Source: Rhodobacterales bacterium
GTDB taxonomy: Bacteria > Pseudomonadota > Alphaproteobacteria > Rhodobacterales > Rhodobacteraceae
Assembly: GCA_021155205.1 (NCBI GenBank)
Contig: JAJNPS010000018.1
Coordinates: 1 to 64,000, forward strand
DNA: 64,000 nucleotides
Reading direction: 5' to 3'
Shown here: positions 34,198 through 42,798 of the stretch, one piece after another
Layout: each line of letters opens with the position of its first letter
Numbering within the stretch: the first letter of the stretch is position 1
Translations under genes and position numbers: made by a program
Notes under the pieces: model-generated
Told to the model about the DNA's origin: nothing
Database searches by the model: none
The model's input: only the letters and a program-made list of their open reading frames with translations

Positions 34198-36066
34198 TCA
34201 GCGCAGTGACGCCGACCGCATCAGGGGCGTGATCAACCGCACGCCGACCCGGCGGTTCAGCCGTTCATCACCTTGCGTCTCGATCAGCAGTTCGCCCTCG
34301 CCATATCCCTGCACCACCATGTTTTCCGGCGGGATGTCGAAGTATTCGGTCAGGGCCAGCGCCACCGATTCCGCACGGCGGTCCGACAGCAACAGGTTGG
34401 ACGCCGCCGATCCGACCGCATCGGTGTGGCCTTCGATCAGGAACATCTCGGCGGGGTTTTCTGCAAGCAGATCGCCCATCGTGCGGCCAAGGTCGGCCAG
34501 CTTCCTCGCCTCGGTTGCGCGGATGACCGACGATCCGCTGTCGAACGTGATGCGCTCGGCGTCGATGGCGGCGGCAAGGGCGCGCACCTGCGGGATGTCA
34601 CGGATCTGGCGCAGCGAGAAGGTCCGCCCGATCCGCGCAGCTTCTTCGGCGGCAAGTGCCGCTTTCAGCCTGGCATCCTCGTCGCGCGACGAGATGGTGA
34701 TCGGGTCACGGTGCGGACGCGGCAGGTCGGTGACGATCACGCGCTCCTCTGGCACGAAATCATCGATCAGGACAATTTCGCGGCCCAGACGGTCATAGCT
34801 GGCGCGGCGCACAACGCGGCCCGTGGCATCGCGGATGGTGACGACCTGCGTGCCGTTGTCGCGTTCGACGATCGTGCGGGTCGATCCGTCACGGTAGGTT
34901 TCTGTCCGCACTGTCGATCCGGGACGGCGCAACAGCGTGTCATCGTCCTTGTAGACGCGGTAGGCGCCGTCGGGGTTGCGCACCACGACGCGGTCGCCCG
35001 AATTCGACACCACCTCGCGCCCGTCATTCAGGACCGCCCCGACGACCAGCGCGCCCAGCGCAATCAGCCCGACCTTTTCCAGGTCTGACAGGCGGTTCTT
35101 CTTGCCGGATTTCAGCGCGACCGGGGCGGCCGCGAATTCCTGCACGGATGACCGGGTATCCTCGCGCGTGATGATGGTGCTGAGCACATCGATGGGGGCG
35201 GTTTCTGGTGTCGCCGCCGGATCTAGCGTCGCATCGGGCGCGGCAAACGCCTCGGCCGCCGCTATGACGGGCGCAGCAGTCGCTGCACTGCTGTCGGCAG
35301 GTGCCGTCAGAAGCTCGGTCAGCGCCTCGACTGCGGTCGGCGCTGCCACCGGAGCGTCGATCGGCACGACAGGGACGGTTTCGGCCACCAGCGTTTCAAC
35401 CGTTGCGGCTTCTTCGGCGGCCTTGGCGGCGGCCTCGACCGCATTTCCCTGCGCGGCGCGGGCGGCCTCATCTGCGGCGGCGGCGGCTTCGGCATCGCCC
35501 GAGGCCGCCGCCTCCTGCGCAAGACGCGCAGCCTCTTCGGCGGCAGCCTTGGCGGCGGCGGCGTCCGCATCGGCCGCGGCCTGGGCAGCAGCGGCCTCTT
35601 CGGCGGCGATGCGGGCGGCGGCTTCCTGTTCGGCGGTCAGGGCAACGACCTCGGCCTCGGCTGCGGCCTGAGCGGCGGCAGCCTCGGCGGCCGCTTGTTC
35701 GGCAGCGGCCGCGTCTTCGGCAGCGGTGGCCTCAAGTGCGGCCGGATCAGGTGTCGCCACGGGTTCGGCCGCAGCAGCGGCGGCGTCATCGGCGGCTTTT
35801 TGGGCAGCAGCAGCCTCGGCTGCGGCATCCGCCTCGGCCTGCGCAGCGGCGGCCGCTTCGGCGGCCTTGGCGTCGGCCTCTTCCTTCAGCACCTTCATGA
35901 TCGCGTCCAGATCGCAGGCCGCATCAGCCGTCGGGGTACAAAGAACCGTGCCATCCTCGGCGATGACCGATCCGTCTTCGGCCAATGTCTGTGCAAACAG
36001 CGGCCAGGGCTGCACGGGGGCAAGTGCCATCGACAGCGCGGTCGAGGTTGAAAGCAATCTTTTCAT
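34198..36066 (-). CDS. OmpA-family outer-membrane protein with Ala-rich periplasmic region
   Basis: A 622-residue exported protein. A signal peptide lies at residues 1-25 (STALSMALAPVQPWPLFAQ). About residues 55-270 are low-complexity Ala/Glu/Asp/Lys helical sequence. A likely transmembrane segment follows at about residues 325-345 (LIALGALVVGAV). The C-terminal OmpA domain (about residues 500-620) has FLIEGHTDAVGS and LLLSDRRAESVALALTEYF, which bind peptidoglycan meso-DAP. No eight-stranded barrel is visible, so anchorage is by the segment near residue 335. It probably links inner membrane or envelope to the wall. It is transcribed alone. Confidence 0.82.
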   Translation of the reverse strand: MKRLLSTSTALSMALAPVQPWPLFAQTLAEDGSVIAEDGTVLCTPTADAACDLDAIMKVLKEEADAKAAEAAAAAQAEADAAAEAAAAQKAADDAAAAAAEPVATPDPAALEATAAEDAAAAEQAAAEAAAAQAAAEAEVVALTAEQEAAARIAAEEAAAAQAAADADAAAAKAAAEEAARLAQEAAASGDAEAAAAADEAARAAQGNAVEAAAKAAEEAATVETLVAETVPVVPIDAPVAAPTAVEALTELLTAPADSSAATAAPVIAAAEAFAAPDATLDPAATPETAPIDVLSTIITREDTRSSVQEFAAAPVALKSGKKNRLSDLEKVGLIALGALVVGAVLNDGREVVSNSGDRVVVRNPDGAYRVYKDDDTLLRRPGSTVRTETYRDGSTRTIVERDNGTQVVTIRDATGRVVRRASYDRLGREIVLIDDFVPEERVIVTDLPRPHRDPITISSRDEDARLKAALAAEEAARIGRTFSLRQIRDIPQVRALAAAIDAERITFDSGSSVIRATEARKLADLGRTMGDLLAENPAEMFLIEGHTDAVGSAASNLLLSDRRAESVALALTEYFDIPPENMVVQGYGEGELLIETQGDERLNRRVGVRLITPLMRSASLR

Positions 36067-36218
36067 GGTCGTCCTTTCAGGTCTTGCGGCGTTGCGGCAG
36101 CCGCTGCCGAATCCGTTGGCGGTCAGGTTATGCGGCCAGAATGCGCAGCCTTGACCGCGCTATGCGATATCAGCGCGGTGTTATCGGCCGTCATGTGCAA
36201 GAACGCGCCGATGGCCCG

Positions 36219-37112
36219 TCAGGTTCCGCCGGAGGCGACCTCGGCTGCGAGCCAGCTGCGAAACGAGGTCAGCGGCGCGCGTTCCGCACGGTCGGCGGGC
36301 CAGACCAGCGCATAGCTCGCCTCGGACCGGATGTGGTCGCCAAAGACCGGCACCAGCCGCCCTTCGTCAAGCTCTCGCCGGATCAGGAACAGTGGCAGGA
36401 CCGCAAGGCCAAGCCCGTGCAGCGCGGCTTGCGTCATTGTCGCGAACTGGTCGAACAGCATGGCGGGCGGGCGCCTGTCCGCCAGCCCGTGATGCGCCAG
36501 CCACCGCCCCCAGTCGCCGATGCGGCTGTCAAGCTGCAGCAGCGGATGGTCCAGCACCGCGGCCGCATGCTCCAGCGCCCGTGGGACCAGTGCAGGCGAT
36601 GCCACCGCCAGCACGTCCTCGTCCATGAGTTTCAGGGCGTGCGTTCCGGGCCAGTCGTGGCGCCCGTAATGAATGGCCGCGTCAAAGCGTTCGCTGGCGA
36701 AGTCAAAGGGCCGCAGGCGCGTGGTCAGGTTCAGCGTCACTTCGGGATGCGCACGCACAAATGCAGGCAGGCGCGGGGCCAGCCAGTACATGCCAAACGC
36801 CGGCAGAATGGCCAGATTCAGGCTGCCCCCGGTCGGGTTGGCGCGCAGGGTCAGCGCGCTGGTTGCCAGCATGTTCAAAGCCTTGCGAACCTCATGCACA
36901 TAGTCCTTTGCGGCGGGTGTCAGCGATAGCCGCTGGCGTTCCCGGCGCAGAAGGGTCACGCCCAACTGCCCCTCCAGCACCTGCAACTGGCGGCTGATGG
37001 CCCCCTGGGTCAGCGCCAGCTCCGTGGCGGCAGCAGAGGCAGATCCCAGGCGATCCACCGCCTCAAGTGCCAGCAGGGACGGAAGCGACGGCAGATAGCG
37101 GCGCGGCAACAT
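36219..37112 (-). CDS. LysR-family transcriptional regulator
   Basis: A 297-residue regulator. The N-terminal helix-turn-helix is LEAVDRLGSASAAATELALT followed by QGAISRQLQVLE. The effector-binding domain (about residues 90-290) starts LNLAILPAFGMYWLAPRLPA. The start is placed at ATG 37112 (MLPRRYLPS) because GAGGA lies eight bases upstream. It is divergent from the acyl-CoA dehydrogenase gene with an intergenic space of about 90 bp; a GcvA- or GcdR-like control of that gene is likely. The inducer, perhaps glutarate or glutaryl-CoA, is inferred. Confidence 0.9.
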   Translation of the reverse strand: MLPRRYLPSLPSLLALEAVDRLGSASAAATELALTQGAISRQLQVLEGQLGVTLLRRERQRLSLTPAAKDYVHEVRKALNMLATSALTLRANPTGGSLNLAILPAFGMYWLAPRLPAFVRAHPEVTLNLTTRLRPFDFASERFDAAIHYGRHDWPGTHALKLMDEDVLAVASPALVPRALEHAAAVLDHPLLQLDSRIGDWGRWLAHHGLADRRPPAMLFDQFATMTQAALHGLGLAVLPLFLIRRELDEGRLVPVFGDHIRSEASYALVWPADRAERAPLTSFRSWLAAEVASGGT

Positions 37113-37203
37113 ATGAGTTTTCCTCATGATCATGCGACAGCGTTTCGATAGCGGACCCAAAGGTTTCATGCAATGATCATGCATCCCCTGCATGAGGCCT
37201 GCC

Positions 37204-38424
37204 ATGAACCAGATGCCCAGTATCACATCCAAGGACGCCCCCGATCTGGGCCGGTTCGACTGGCAGGACCCGTTCCGGCTGGAGGACCAGCTGACCGAAG
37301 AAGAGCGGATGCTGCGCGACGGCGCGCGCGCCTATGCACAGGAAAGATTGCAGCCCCGCATCATCGCGGCCTATCGGGATGAGACGACGGACCCCGCGAT
37401 TTTCCGCGAGATGGGCGAGATGGGGTTGCTGGGTGCCACCATGCCCGAGGCCTATGGAGGGCTTGGCGCGTCCTACGTCGCCTATGGCCTGATCGCGCGC
37501 GAGGTGGAGCGGGTCGACAGCGGCTATCGCAGCATGATGTCGGTGCAGTCGTCCCTCGTGATGTACCCGATCTATGCCTATGGCACCGAGGAACAGCGCC
37601 GGAAGTATCTGCCGAAACTGGCAAGCGGTGAGTGGATCGGCTGTTTCGGTCTGACCGAGCCCGATGCCGGGTCGGACCCTGCCGGCATCAAGACCGTGGC
37701 GAAAAAGACTGCCGATGGCTATGTGCTGAACGGGTCCAAGATGTGGATTTCGAACGCCCCCATCGCCGATGTCTTTGTCGTCTGGGCCAAATCCGAGGCG
37801 CATGGCGGCAAGATCAAGGGGTTTGTCCTCGACAAGGGCACCAAGGGACTGACCGCGCCGAAAGTCGGAGGCAAACTGTCCCTGCGTGCGTCCATCACCG
37901 GCGAGATCGTGATGCAGGACTGCCATGTCAGTGGTGATGCGCTGTTGCCGCATGTCGAAGGGCTGAAAGGTCCGTTCGGTTGCCTGAACCGCGCGCGGTA
38001 CGGGATCAGTTGGGGCGTGATGGGCGCGGCGGAATTCTGCATGACCGCCGCGCGCCAGTACGGCCTCGACCGCAGGCAGTTCGGCAAGCCCCTGGCCCAG
38101 ACACAGCTTTTCCAGCTGAAACTGGCCAACATGTTGACCGAGATTTCACTGGGTCTTCAGGCGTCGTTGCGCGTGGGCCGCCTGCTGGACGAGGCCAACG
38201 CAGCGCCCGAGATGATCTCGATCATCAAGCGCAACAACTGCGGCAAGGCGCTGGAGGCGGCGCGGATGGCGCGGGACATGCACGGCGGCAACGGCATTTC
38301 CGAGGATTTCCAGGTGATGCGCCACATGGTGAACCTGGAAACCGTGAACACCTATGAAGGCACGCACGACGTCCATGCGCTGATCCTCGGGCGCGCGATC
38401 ACGGGGCTGCAGGCGTTCTTTTGA
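37204..38424 (+). CDS. gcdH: Acyl-CoA dehydrogenase, glutaryl-CoA dehydrogenase type
   Basis: A 406-residue flavoenzyme of the GcdH type, which oxidises and decarboxylates glutaryl-CoA to crotonyl-CoA in lysine and tryptophan breakdown. It has GCFGLTEPDAGSDP, KMWISNAPIADVFVVWAK and the C-terminal TVNTYEGTHDVHALILGRAI, which contains the catalytic Glu of the EGT motif. ARYGISWGVMGAAEFC is typical for this subfamily. Start ATG 37204 (MNQMPSITSK) is preferred over 37192. A LysR gene is divergent. Other acyl-CoA substrates cannot be excluded. Confidence 0.88.
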   Translation: MNQMPSITSKDAPDLGRFDWQDPFRLEDQLTEEERMLRDGARAYAQERLQPRIIAAYRDETTDPAIFREMGEMGLLGATMPEAYGGLGASYVAYGLIAREVERVDSGYRSMMSVQSSLVMYPIYAYGTEEQRRKYLPKLASGEWIGCFGLTEPDAGSDPAGIKTVAKKTADGYVLNGSKMWISNAPIADVFVVWAKSEAHGGKIKGFVLDKGTKGLTAPKVGGKLSLRASITGEIVMQDCHVSGDALLPHVEGLKGPFGCLNRARYGISWGVMGAAEFCMTAARQYGLDRRQFGKPLAQTQLFQLKLANMLTEISLGLQASLRVGRLLDEANAAPEMISIIKRNNCGKALEAARMARDMHGGNGISEDFQVMRHMVNLETVNTYEGTHDVHALILGRAITGLQAFF

Positions 38425-38521
38425 CCCTTGCCGCCTGCACCCGCCGCAGCACAAGATGCTGCGCATGAGACCGGGAAGCAGACATGCCGCCTGACAGGAT
38501 TTCTCGCCCGGCCGGTGGCCG

Positions 38522-39571
38522 ATGATGACCCGCGCGCTGGCGGTGTTGTGCGTGCGCAACGAGGGCGCGTTCCTCTTGGACTGGCTGGCGCATCACCGCG
38601 CCGTCGGATTCACGGATTTTCTGGTCTTTTCCAACGATTGCGACGATGGAACCGACCTGATGCTGGACCGGCTGCAGGCCATGGGCACCCTCACCCATAT
38701 CCGCAATCAGGACCACGGCACCAAGGGACCGCAATGGTCGGCCCTGCGGCTGGCCGACCGGCATCCGGCCGTCGCGGCGGCGGAATGGGTGATGGTTCTC
38801 GACATCGACGAATACGTGAACATCCATGTCGGCGCGCACCGCCTGTCTGACCTGTGGGCGGCGGTGCCGCAGGCCACCGCCATCCCGCTGACCTGGCGGA
38901 TGTTCGGCAATGCGGGCGTCATCACCGACCGGAATCGTCCGGTGACAGAGGTGTTCACCCGCGCGGCGCCTTCGGTCCTGTACTGGCCGTGGCGGGCGCA
39001 ACTGTTCAAGACGCTTCACCGCAACGACGGCAGCTATCGCCGCCTCGGCGTCCACCGCCCGCGCGATCCGGATCCGGGCCGGCGGGCGTCGCATCGCTGG
39101 TTCGACGGCTCGGGGCGCGAACTGCCCGAAGTGTTTCACCGCGAACGGGTGTTTTCACCGCTTGGGCAGCACAGTCACCGGATTGCACAACTGAACCATT
39201 ATGCGCTGGGGTCGATGGAGGGGTATCTTTTGAAAAGCGATCGCGGCCGCGCCAACCGCGAAGGCGCGGACTTCGACATGGGCTATTGGGTCGACCGGAA
39301 CTTTTGCGATGTCGAGGACCGCACCGTATTGGCGCTTGACGCAATGTCAGAACGCGCCGCGCTGACCGCCGATCCGGTCTTGTCCTCGCTGCACAGGGCA
39401 GCCGTCGTCTGGCGGCAGCAGCGCGTTCGCACCCTGATGCAGGATGAGGCGTGGCGCGCGTTTTTCGGTCGCCTCATGATGACGCCGCCGACACGCGTAC
39501 TGTCCGAAGTTGAGGCGCGCAGAATCTGGCAACCACAGGATGATCTGGCAGGCGCAAACCGGCCCGGATGA
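38522..39571 (+). CDS. Glycosyltransferase family 2-like protein
   Basis: A 349-residue protein. The N-terminal 110 residues have the GT-A pattern of a family 2 or DUF23-like transferase: VRNEGAFLLDWLAHHRAVGF, FSNDCDDGTDLMLDRL, and VMVLDIDEYVN with the metal-binding DxD. The C-terminal part has no clear domain. The next gene starts close by and might be co-transcribed. The acceptor is unknown; cell-surface polysaccharide or modification of exported molecules is plausible. The start is the first ATG of an ATGATG pair. Confidence 0.75.
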   Translation: MMTRALAVLCVRNEGAFLLDWLAHHRAVGFTDFLVFSNDCDDGTDLMLDRLQAMGTLTHIRNQDHGTKGPQWSALRLADRHPAVAAAEWVMVLDIDEYVNIHVGAHRLSDLWAAVPQATAIPLTWRMFGNAGVITDRNRPVTEVFTRAAPSVLYWPWRAQLFKTLHRNDGSYRRLGVHRPRDPDPGRRASHRWFDGSGRELPEVFHRERVFSPLGQHSHRIAQLNHYALGSMEGYLLKSDRGRANREGADFDMGYWVDRNFCDVEDRTVLALDAMSERAALTADPVLSSLHRAAVVWRQQRVRTLMQDEAWRAFFGRLMMTPPTRVLSEVEARRIWQPQDDLAGANRPG

Positions 39572-39687
39572 AACAATCGTCCATGAATGTTACCTGTTCC
39601 CGCCGGGACCGGCTCTTGCCATCGCCGCCGCGCGGATGTGACACTGCCGACAAGGCGTGCAACACAACCGGCAGTAGTTCAAGTCAG

Positions 39688-40635
39688 ATGCCCCCCGTAG
39701 ATGATGAGACCGATACCCTCGCGTCGGCGCGTGCGGCGGCGGCTGGCGGCTGGCTGCAGGCCATGGAAGCCAGCTCCGAGGAGGAAGGCTATCTCGAACC
39801 GCTGGGCGACCGGCACTGGGCGTTCTTTCTTGATGACAGCACGACCCTGCTGGTCACGTTCGAATCCGCCGCCGAGATCCGTGCCCGCCCAGGCAACATG
39901 CCGCGCGGCTATCACATCGCGCTGGCCCGGCGCTGGTCGCATCTGTGCATCATCGCCGAAGGACCGACCTGGTACCGCGACCGGCGGGTCTATGGCTATT
40001 TCGACCGGCTGGTGGATGACGCTTTCCTTGAGGATTTCGACCGTGTCGTGTTCTATGGTGCGGGCGGCATGGCGGGCTATGCAGCGGCGGCCTTTTCGGT
40101 GACGGCACCTGGCGCTGCGGTGCTGCTGGTGTCTCCGCGTGCGACGATGGATGCCGATCTGGCCAGCTGGGACGACCGCAATCGCGAAACGCGCCGGATG
40201 AATTTCACCGACCGCTATGGCTATGCCCCCGACATGACCGATGGCGCGGGCCGGGTGTTCGTGATCTGCGACCCGCATCATGCGCCCGACGCGATGCACG
40301 CGACCCTGTTCGCGCGTCCCTACGTGACGCGGCTGGCGATGCGCCAGTGCGGGGCGGCGACCGCCGGCATCGTCGAGGCGACCGGCATGGCCGAGCCGCT
40401 GATCGACGCGGCCATGGCCGGAACCCTGGACAGACCCGGCTTTGACCGCATCTGGCGCGCCATCCGCCGCAGCCACGCCCCCTATCTGCAGGCGCTGCGC
40501 GACGACAATGCCGCACGGGGCCGCGCGGTCAGGGCGGCCTGCCTTGACCGCTATGGGATCCTGCGGCGAAAATCGGCGGGCGGCGCGCTGCTTTCGGCCG
40601 CGCCCGCCAACACCGATACGCGCCCCAAGGCCTGA
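39688..40635 (+). CDS. Conserved hypothetical protein with hydrolase-like elbow
   Basis: A 315-residue protein that I recognise only as an alphaproteobacterial conserved type, often annotated loosely as a phosphoadenosine phosphosulfate reductase; it has none of the CysH Cys motifs. At about residues 130-155 it reads VVFYGAGGMAGYAAAAFSV, which resembles the nucleophile elbow of alpha/beta hydrolases but lacks the Ser. ATG 39688 is chosen over 39568 because the extra 40 residues are Ser/Cys/Arg-rich and not protein-like, although 39568 overlaps the previous stop by ATGA. It probably works with the glycosyltransferase upstream. Function unknown. Confidence 0.6.
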   Translation: MPPVDDETDTLASARAAAAGGWLQAMEASSEEEGYLEPLGDRHWAFFLDDSTTLLVTFESAAEIRARPGNMPRGYHIALARRWSHLCIIAEGPTWYRDRRVYGYFDRLVDDAFLEDFDRVVFYGAGGMAGYAAAAFSVTAPGAAVLLVSPRATMDADLASWDDRNRETRRMNFTDRYGYAPDMTDGAGRVFVICDPHHAPDAMHATLFARPYVTRLAMRQCGAATAGIVEATGMAEPLIDAAMAGTLDRPGFDRIWRAIRRSHAPYLQALRDDNAARGRAVRAACLDRYGILRRKSAGGALLSAAPANTDTRPKA

Positions 40636-40702
40636 ACCGAACCCGGCATGCCCCCCCCTTTCGGGCTGGAAATCGCGATGATGTTGCGCTAGTCCGCGTG
40701 GC

Positions 40703-41746
40703 ATGACCGCCCGCATCGACATTGTCCGACCGGACGACTGGCATCTGCACCTGCGCGATGGGGCGATGCTGCGCGGCGTCCTTCCGGAATCCGCGCGCCA
40801 TTTCGCCCGCGCGCTGGTGATGCCCAACCTGGTGCCCCCGGTGACGACGCTGGCCATGGCGGCCGACTACCGCCAGCGCATCCTTGACGCTTTGCCGGAC
40901 GGTGCCGCCTTCGCCCCGATGATGACGCTGTATCTGACCGACACGACCGATCCCGCCGATGTTGCCGCAGCGGCGGCCAGTGGCCTTGTGACGGCGGCAA
41001 AGCTCTATCCGGCAGGGGCCACGACCAATTCCGGCTCAGGCGTGACCGACATCCGCAAGGTGACGCGGGTGCTGGAGCGGATGGCCGAGATCGGCCTGCC
41101 CTTGTGCGTGCATGGCGAGGTCACGGACCCGGCCGTGGACATCTTTGACCGCGAGGCGGTGTTCATCGAGACCGTTCTGGACCCTTTGCGCCGCCGCATC
41201 CCCGGCCTTCGCGTGGTGATGGAGCATGTGACGACCGCCGAAGGCGTCGCCTATGCCCGCGCCGGTGGCCCCGATCTGGCCGCAACGATCACGACGCATC
41301 ACCTGGTCCTCAATCGCAACCACATCCTCGCGGGCGGCATCCGCCCGCACTACTATTGCCTGCCCGTCGCCAAGCGCGAAAAGCACCGGCTGGCGCTCAG
41401 GCAGGCCGCGACCAGCGGTGAGGCCTGCTTTTTCCTCGGCACCGATTCCGCGCCGCATGTGGACACGCTGAAGGAACATGCCTGCGGCTGTGCCGGCTGT
41501 TTCACCGCCACCAACACGATGCCGATCCTGGCGCATGTGTTCGAGGACATCGGCGCGCTTGGCCGGCTGGAAGGGTTCACCTCGCGCCATGGCGCTGCGT
41601 TCTACCGGGTCGCCCCGAACTCCGGCCGCCTGCGGCTGGTCAAGCACGATGCGCCCCATGCTGTGCCGGACAAGATCCTGACCGAGGCGGGCCCCGTCAC
41701 CGTATTCGATCCCGGCTTTGCGGTGCATTGGCATGTCGAGGCCTGA
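40703..41746 (+). CDS. pyrC: Dihydroorotase, class II (PyrC)
   Basis: A 347-residue zinc enzyme that closes carbamoyl-aspartate to dihydroorotate in pyrimidine synthesis. DDWHLHLRDGAML holds the HxH metal site, AAKLYPAGATTNS the carbamylated Lys, and HGEVTDPAVDIFDREAV and ITTHHLVLNRN further ligands. FLGTDSAPH carries the catalytic Asp. Length and motifs are those of the E. coli PyrC type. pyrE follows after a palindromic element, so the two may form one unit. Confidence 0.95.
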   Translation: MTARIDIVRPDDWHLHLRDGAMLRGVLPESARHFARALVMPNLVPPVTTLAMAADYRQRILDALPDGAAFAPMMTLYLTDTTDPADVAAAAASGLVTAAKLYPAGATTNSGSGVTDIRKVTRVLERMAEIGLPLCVHGEVTDPAVDIFDREAVFIETVLDPLRRRIPGLRVVMEHVTTAEGVAYARAGGPDLAATITTHHLVLNRNHILAGGIRPHYYCLPVAKREKHRLALRQAATSGEACFFLGTDSAPHVDTLKEHACGCAGCFTATNTMPILAHVFEDIGALGRLEGFTSRHGAAFYRVAPNSGRLRLVKHDAPHAVPDKILTEAGPVTVFDPGFAVHWHVEA

Positions 41747-41767
41747 TTTCTGCTTTGCGCAAGTACT

Positions 41768-41810
41768 CCCGCCGGAGGCATTCTTGGCTGGCGACAGAGC
41801 CTCCGGCGGG
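41768..41810. repeat. Palindromic intergenic element, copy B
   Basis: CCCGCCGGAGGC (41768-41779) and its exact inverted arm GCCTCCGGCGGG (41799-41810) enclose 19 bases and are followed by GATATTTGC. The right arm and tail resemble the copy at 25120-25146. It lies between pyrC and pyrE and may stop or weaken readthrough. Confidence 0.55.
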
Positions 41811-41851
41811 GATATTTGCACAAAGGCGAATTGCAGCAAGAGGACGCCCCC

Positions 41852-42532
41852 GTGATCCCCACCAGCTTTCCGCCCCGCGACGAGATGGCCCGCCTGACCG
41901 CGCGCGCATTGCTGGAGATCAGGGCCGTGCATTTCAATGCAGGCGATCCCTTTACCCTCGCCTCGGGGCTTCCTTCGCCGACTTATATCGACTGTCGCAA
42001 GCTGATTTCGTACCCGCGCATCCGGTCGATGCTGATGGACTTTCTGACCGTCACCGTGATGCGCGATGCGGGGTTCGAGGCGTTCGACAACATCGCGGGC
42101 GGCGAGACGGCAGGCATTCCCTTTGCCGCCCTTGTCGCCGAACGCATGGCCCTGCCGATGACCTATGTGCGCAAGAAGCCCAAAGGCTATGGCCGCAACG
42201 CGCGGATCGAGGGCGCGATGGCGCCGGGCCAGCGCGTCCTGCTGGTCGAGGACTTGACGACCGATGGCGGATCAAAGCTGAGCTTTGTCGATGCCATCCG
42301 CGAAACCGGGGCCACCTGCGCGCATACGGCGGTCATTTTCTACTACGGCATCTTCCCCGAAACCACGCAGCGCCTGGCCGATCACGGCGTCACGCTTCAC
42401 CATCTTTGCACCTGGTGGGACGTTCTGGCCGAAGCCCGCGCGCAAGGCGCGTTCGATGCCGCGACCCTGTCCGAAGTAGAGACGTTCCTGTCTGCCCCGC
42501 GCGCCTGGCAGGATGCCCGCAAACCGGCATGA
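41852..42532 (+). CDS. pyrE: Orotate phosphoribosyltransferase
   Basis: A 226-residue enzyme that makes OMP from orotate and PRPP. The PRPP site is VLLVEDLTTDGGSKLSF. FTLASGLPSPTYIDCRKLIS and YVRKKPKGYGRNARIEG are typical of the family. The start is taken as GTG 41852 (MIPTSFPPRDEMARLTAR), where related proteins begin; an upstream ATG would add 12 residues. It follows pyrC on the same strand after the palindromic element. Confidence 0.93.
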   Translation: MIPTSFPPRDEMARLTARALLEIRAVHFNAGDPFTLASGLPSPTYIDCRKLISYPRIRSMLMDFLTVTVMRDAGFEAFDNIAGGETAGIPFAALVAERMALPMTYVRKKPKGYGRNARIEGAMAPGQRVLLVEDLTTDGGSKLSFVDAIRETGATCAHTAVIFYYGIFPETTQRLADHGVTLHHLCTWWDVLAEARAQGAFDAATLSEVETFLSAPRAWQDARKPA

Positions 42533-42798
42533 ATTGGCCGACCTGGGCCGGCAGCGGCTGGCGGAAATCTGTGGATATCCGCCGACCCGAATCGAAGTGC
42601 CTTCGACGGCTGGTAGTCCCGCTGTCTGATTGCGCAAATTGTGGTAGCGTGTATGCACAGGGTTGGACCAGGCCTGAGTCGCCCACAGGCTTGCCTACAG
42701 GCTTGTTCCCCCCTTGTAGAACAGGACGCGGATAGGGCAGTGAAGACGCGGGACAGCACGCACCAGAGAACAACCGGGCGTGGGATCAGGGGAAGAGA

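Noticed and set aside
35301..35900. Tandem-repeat-like, Arg/Pro-rich frames and repeated GCGGCG strings
   Set aside because: They come from the Ala/Glu-rich coding region of the OmpA protein; no true repeat unit or separate gene.
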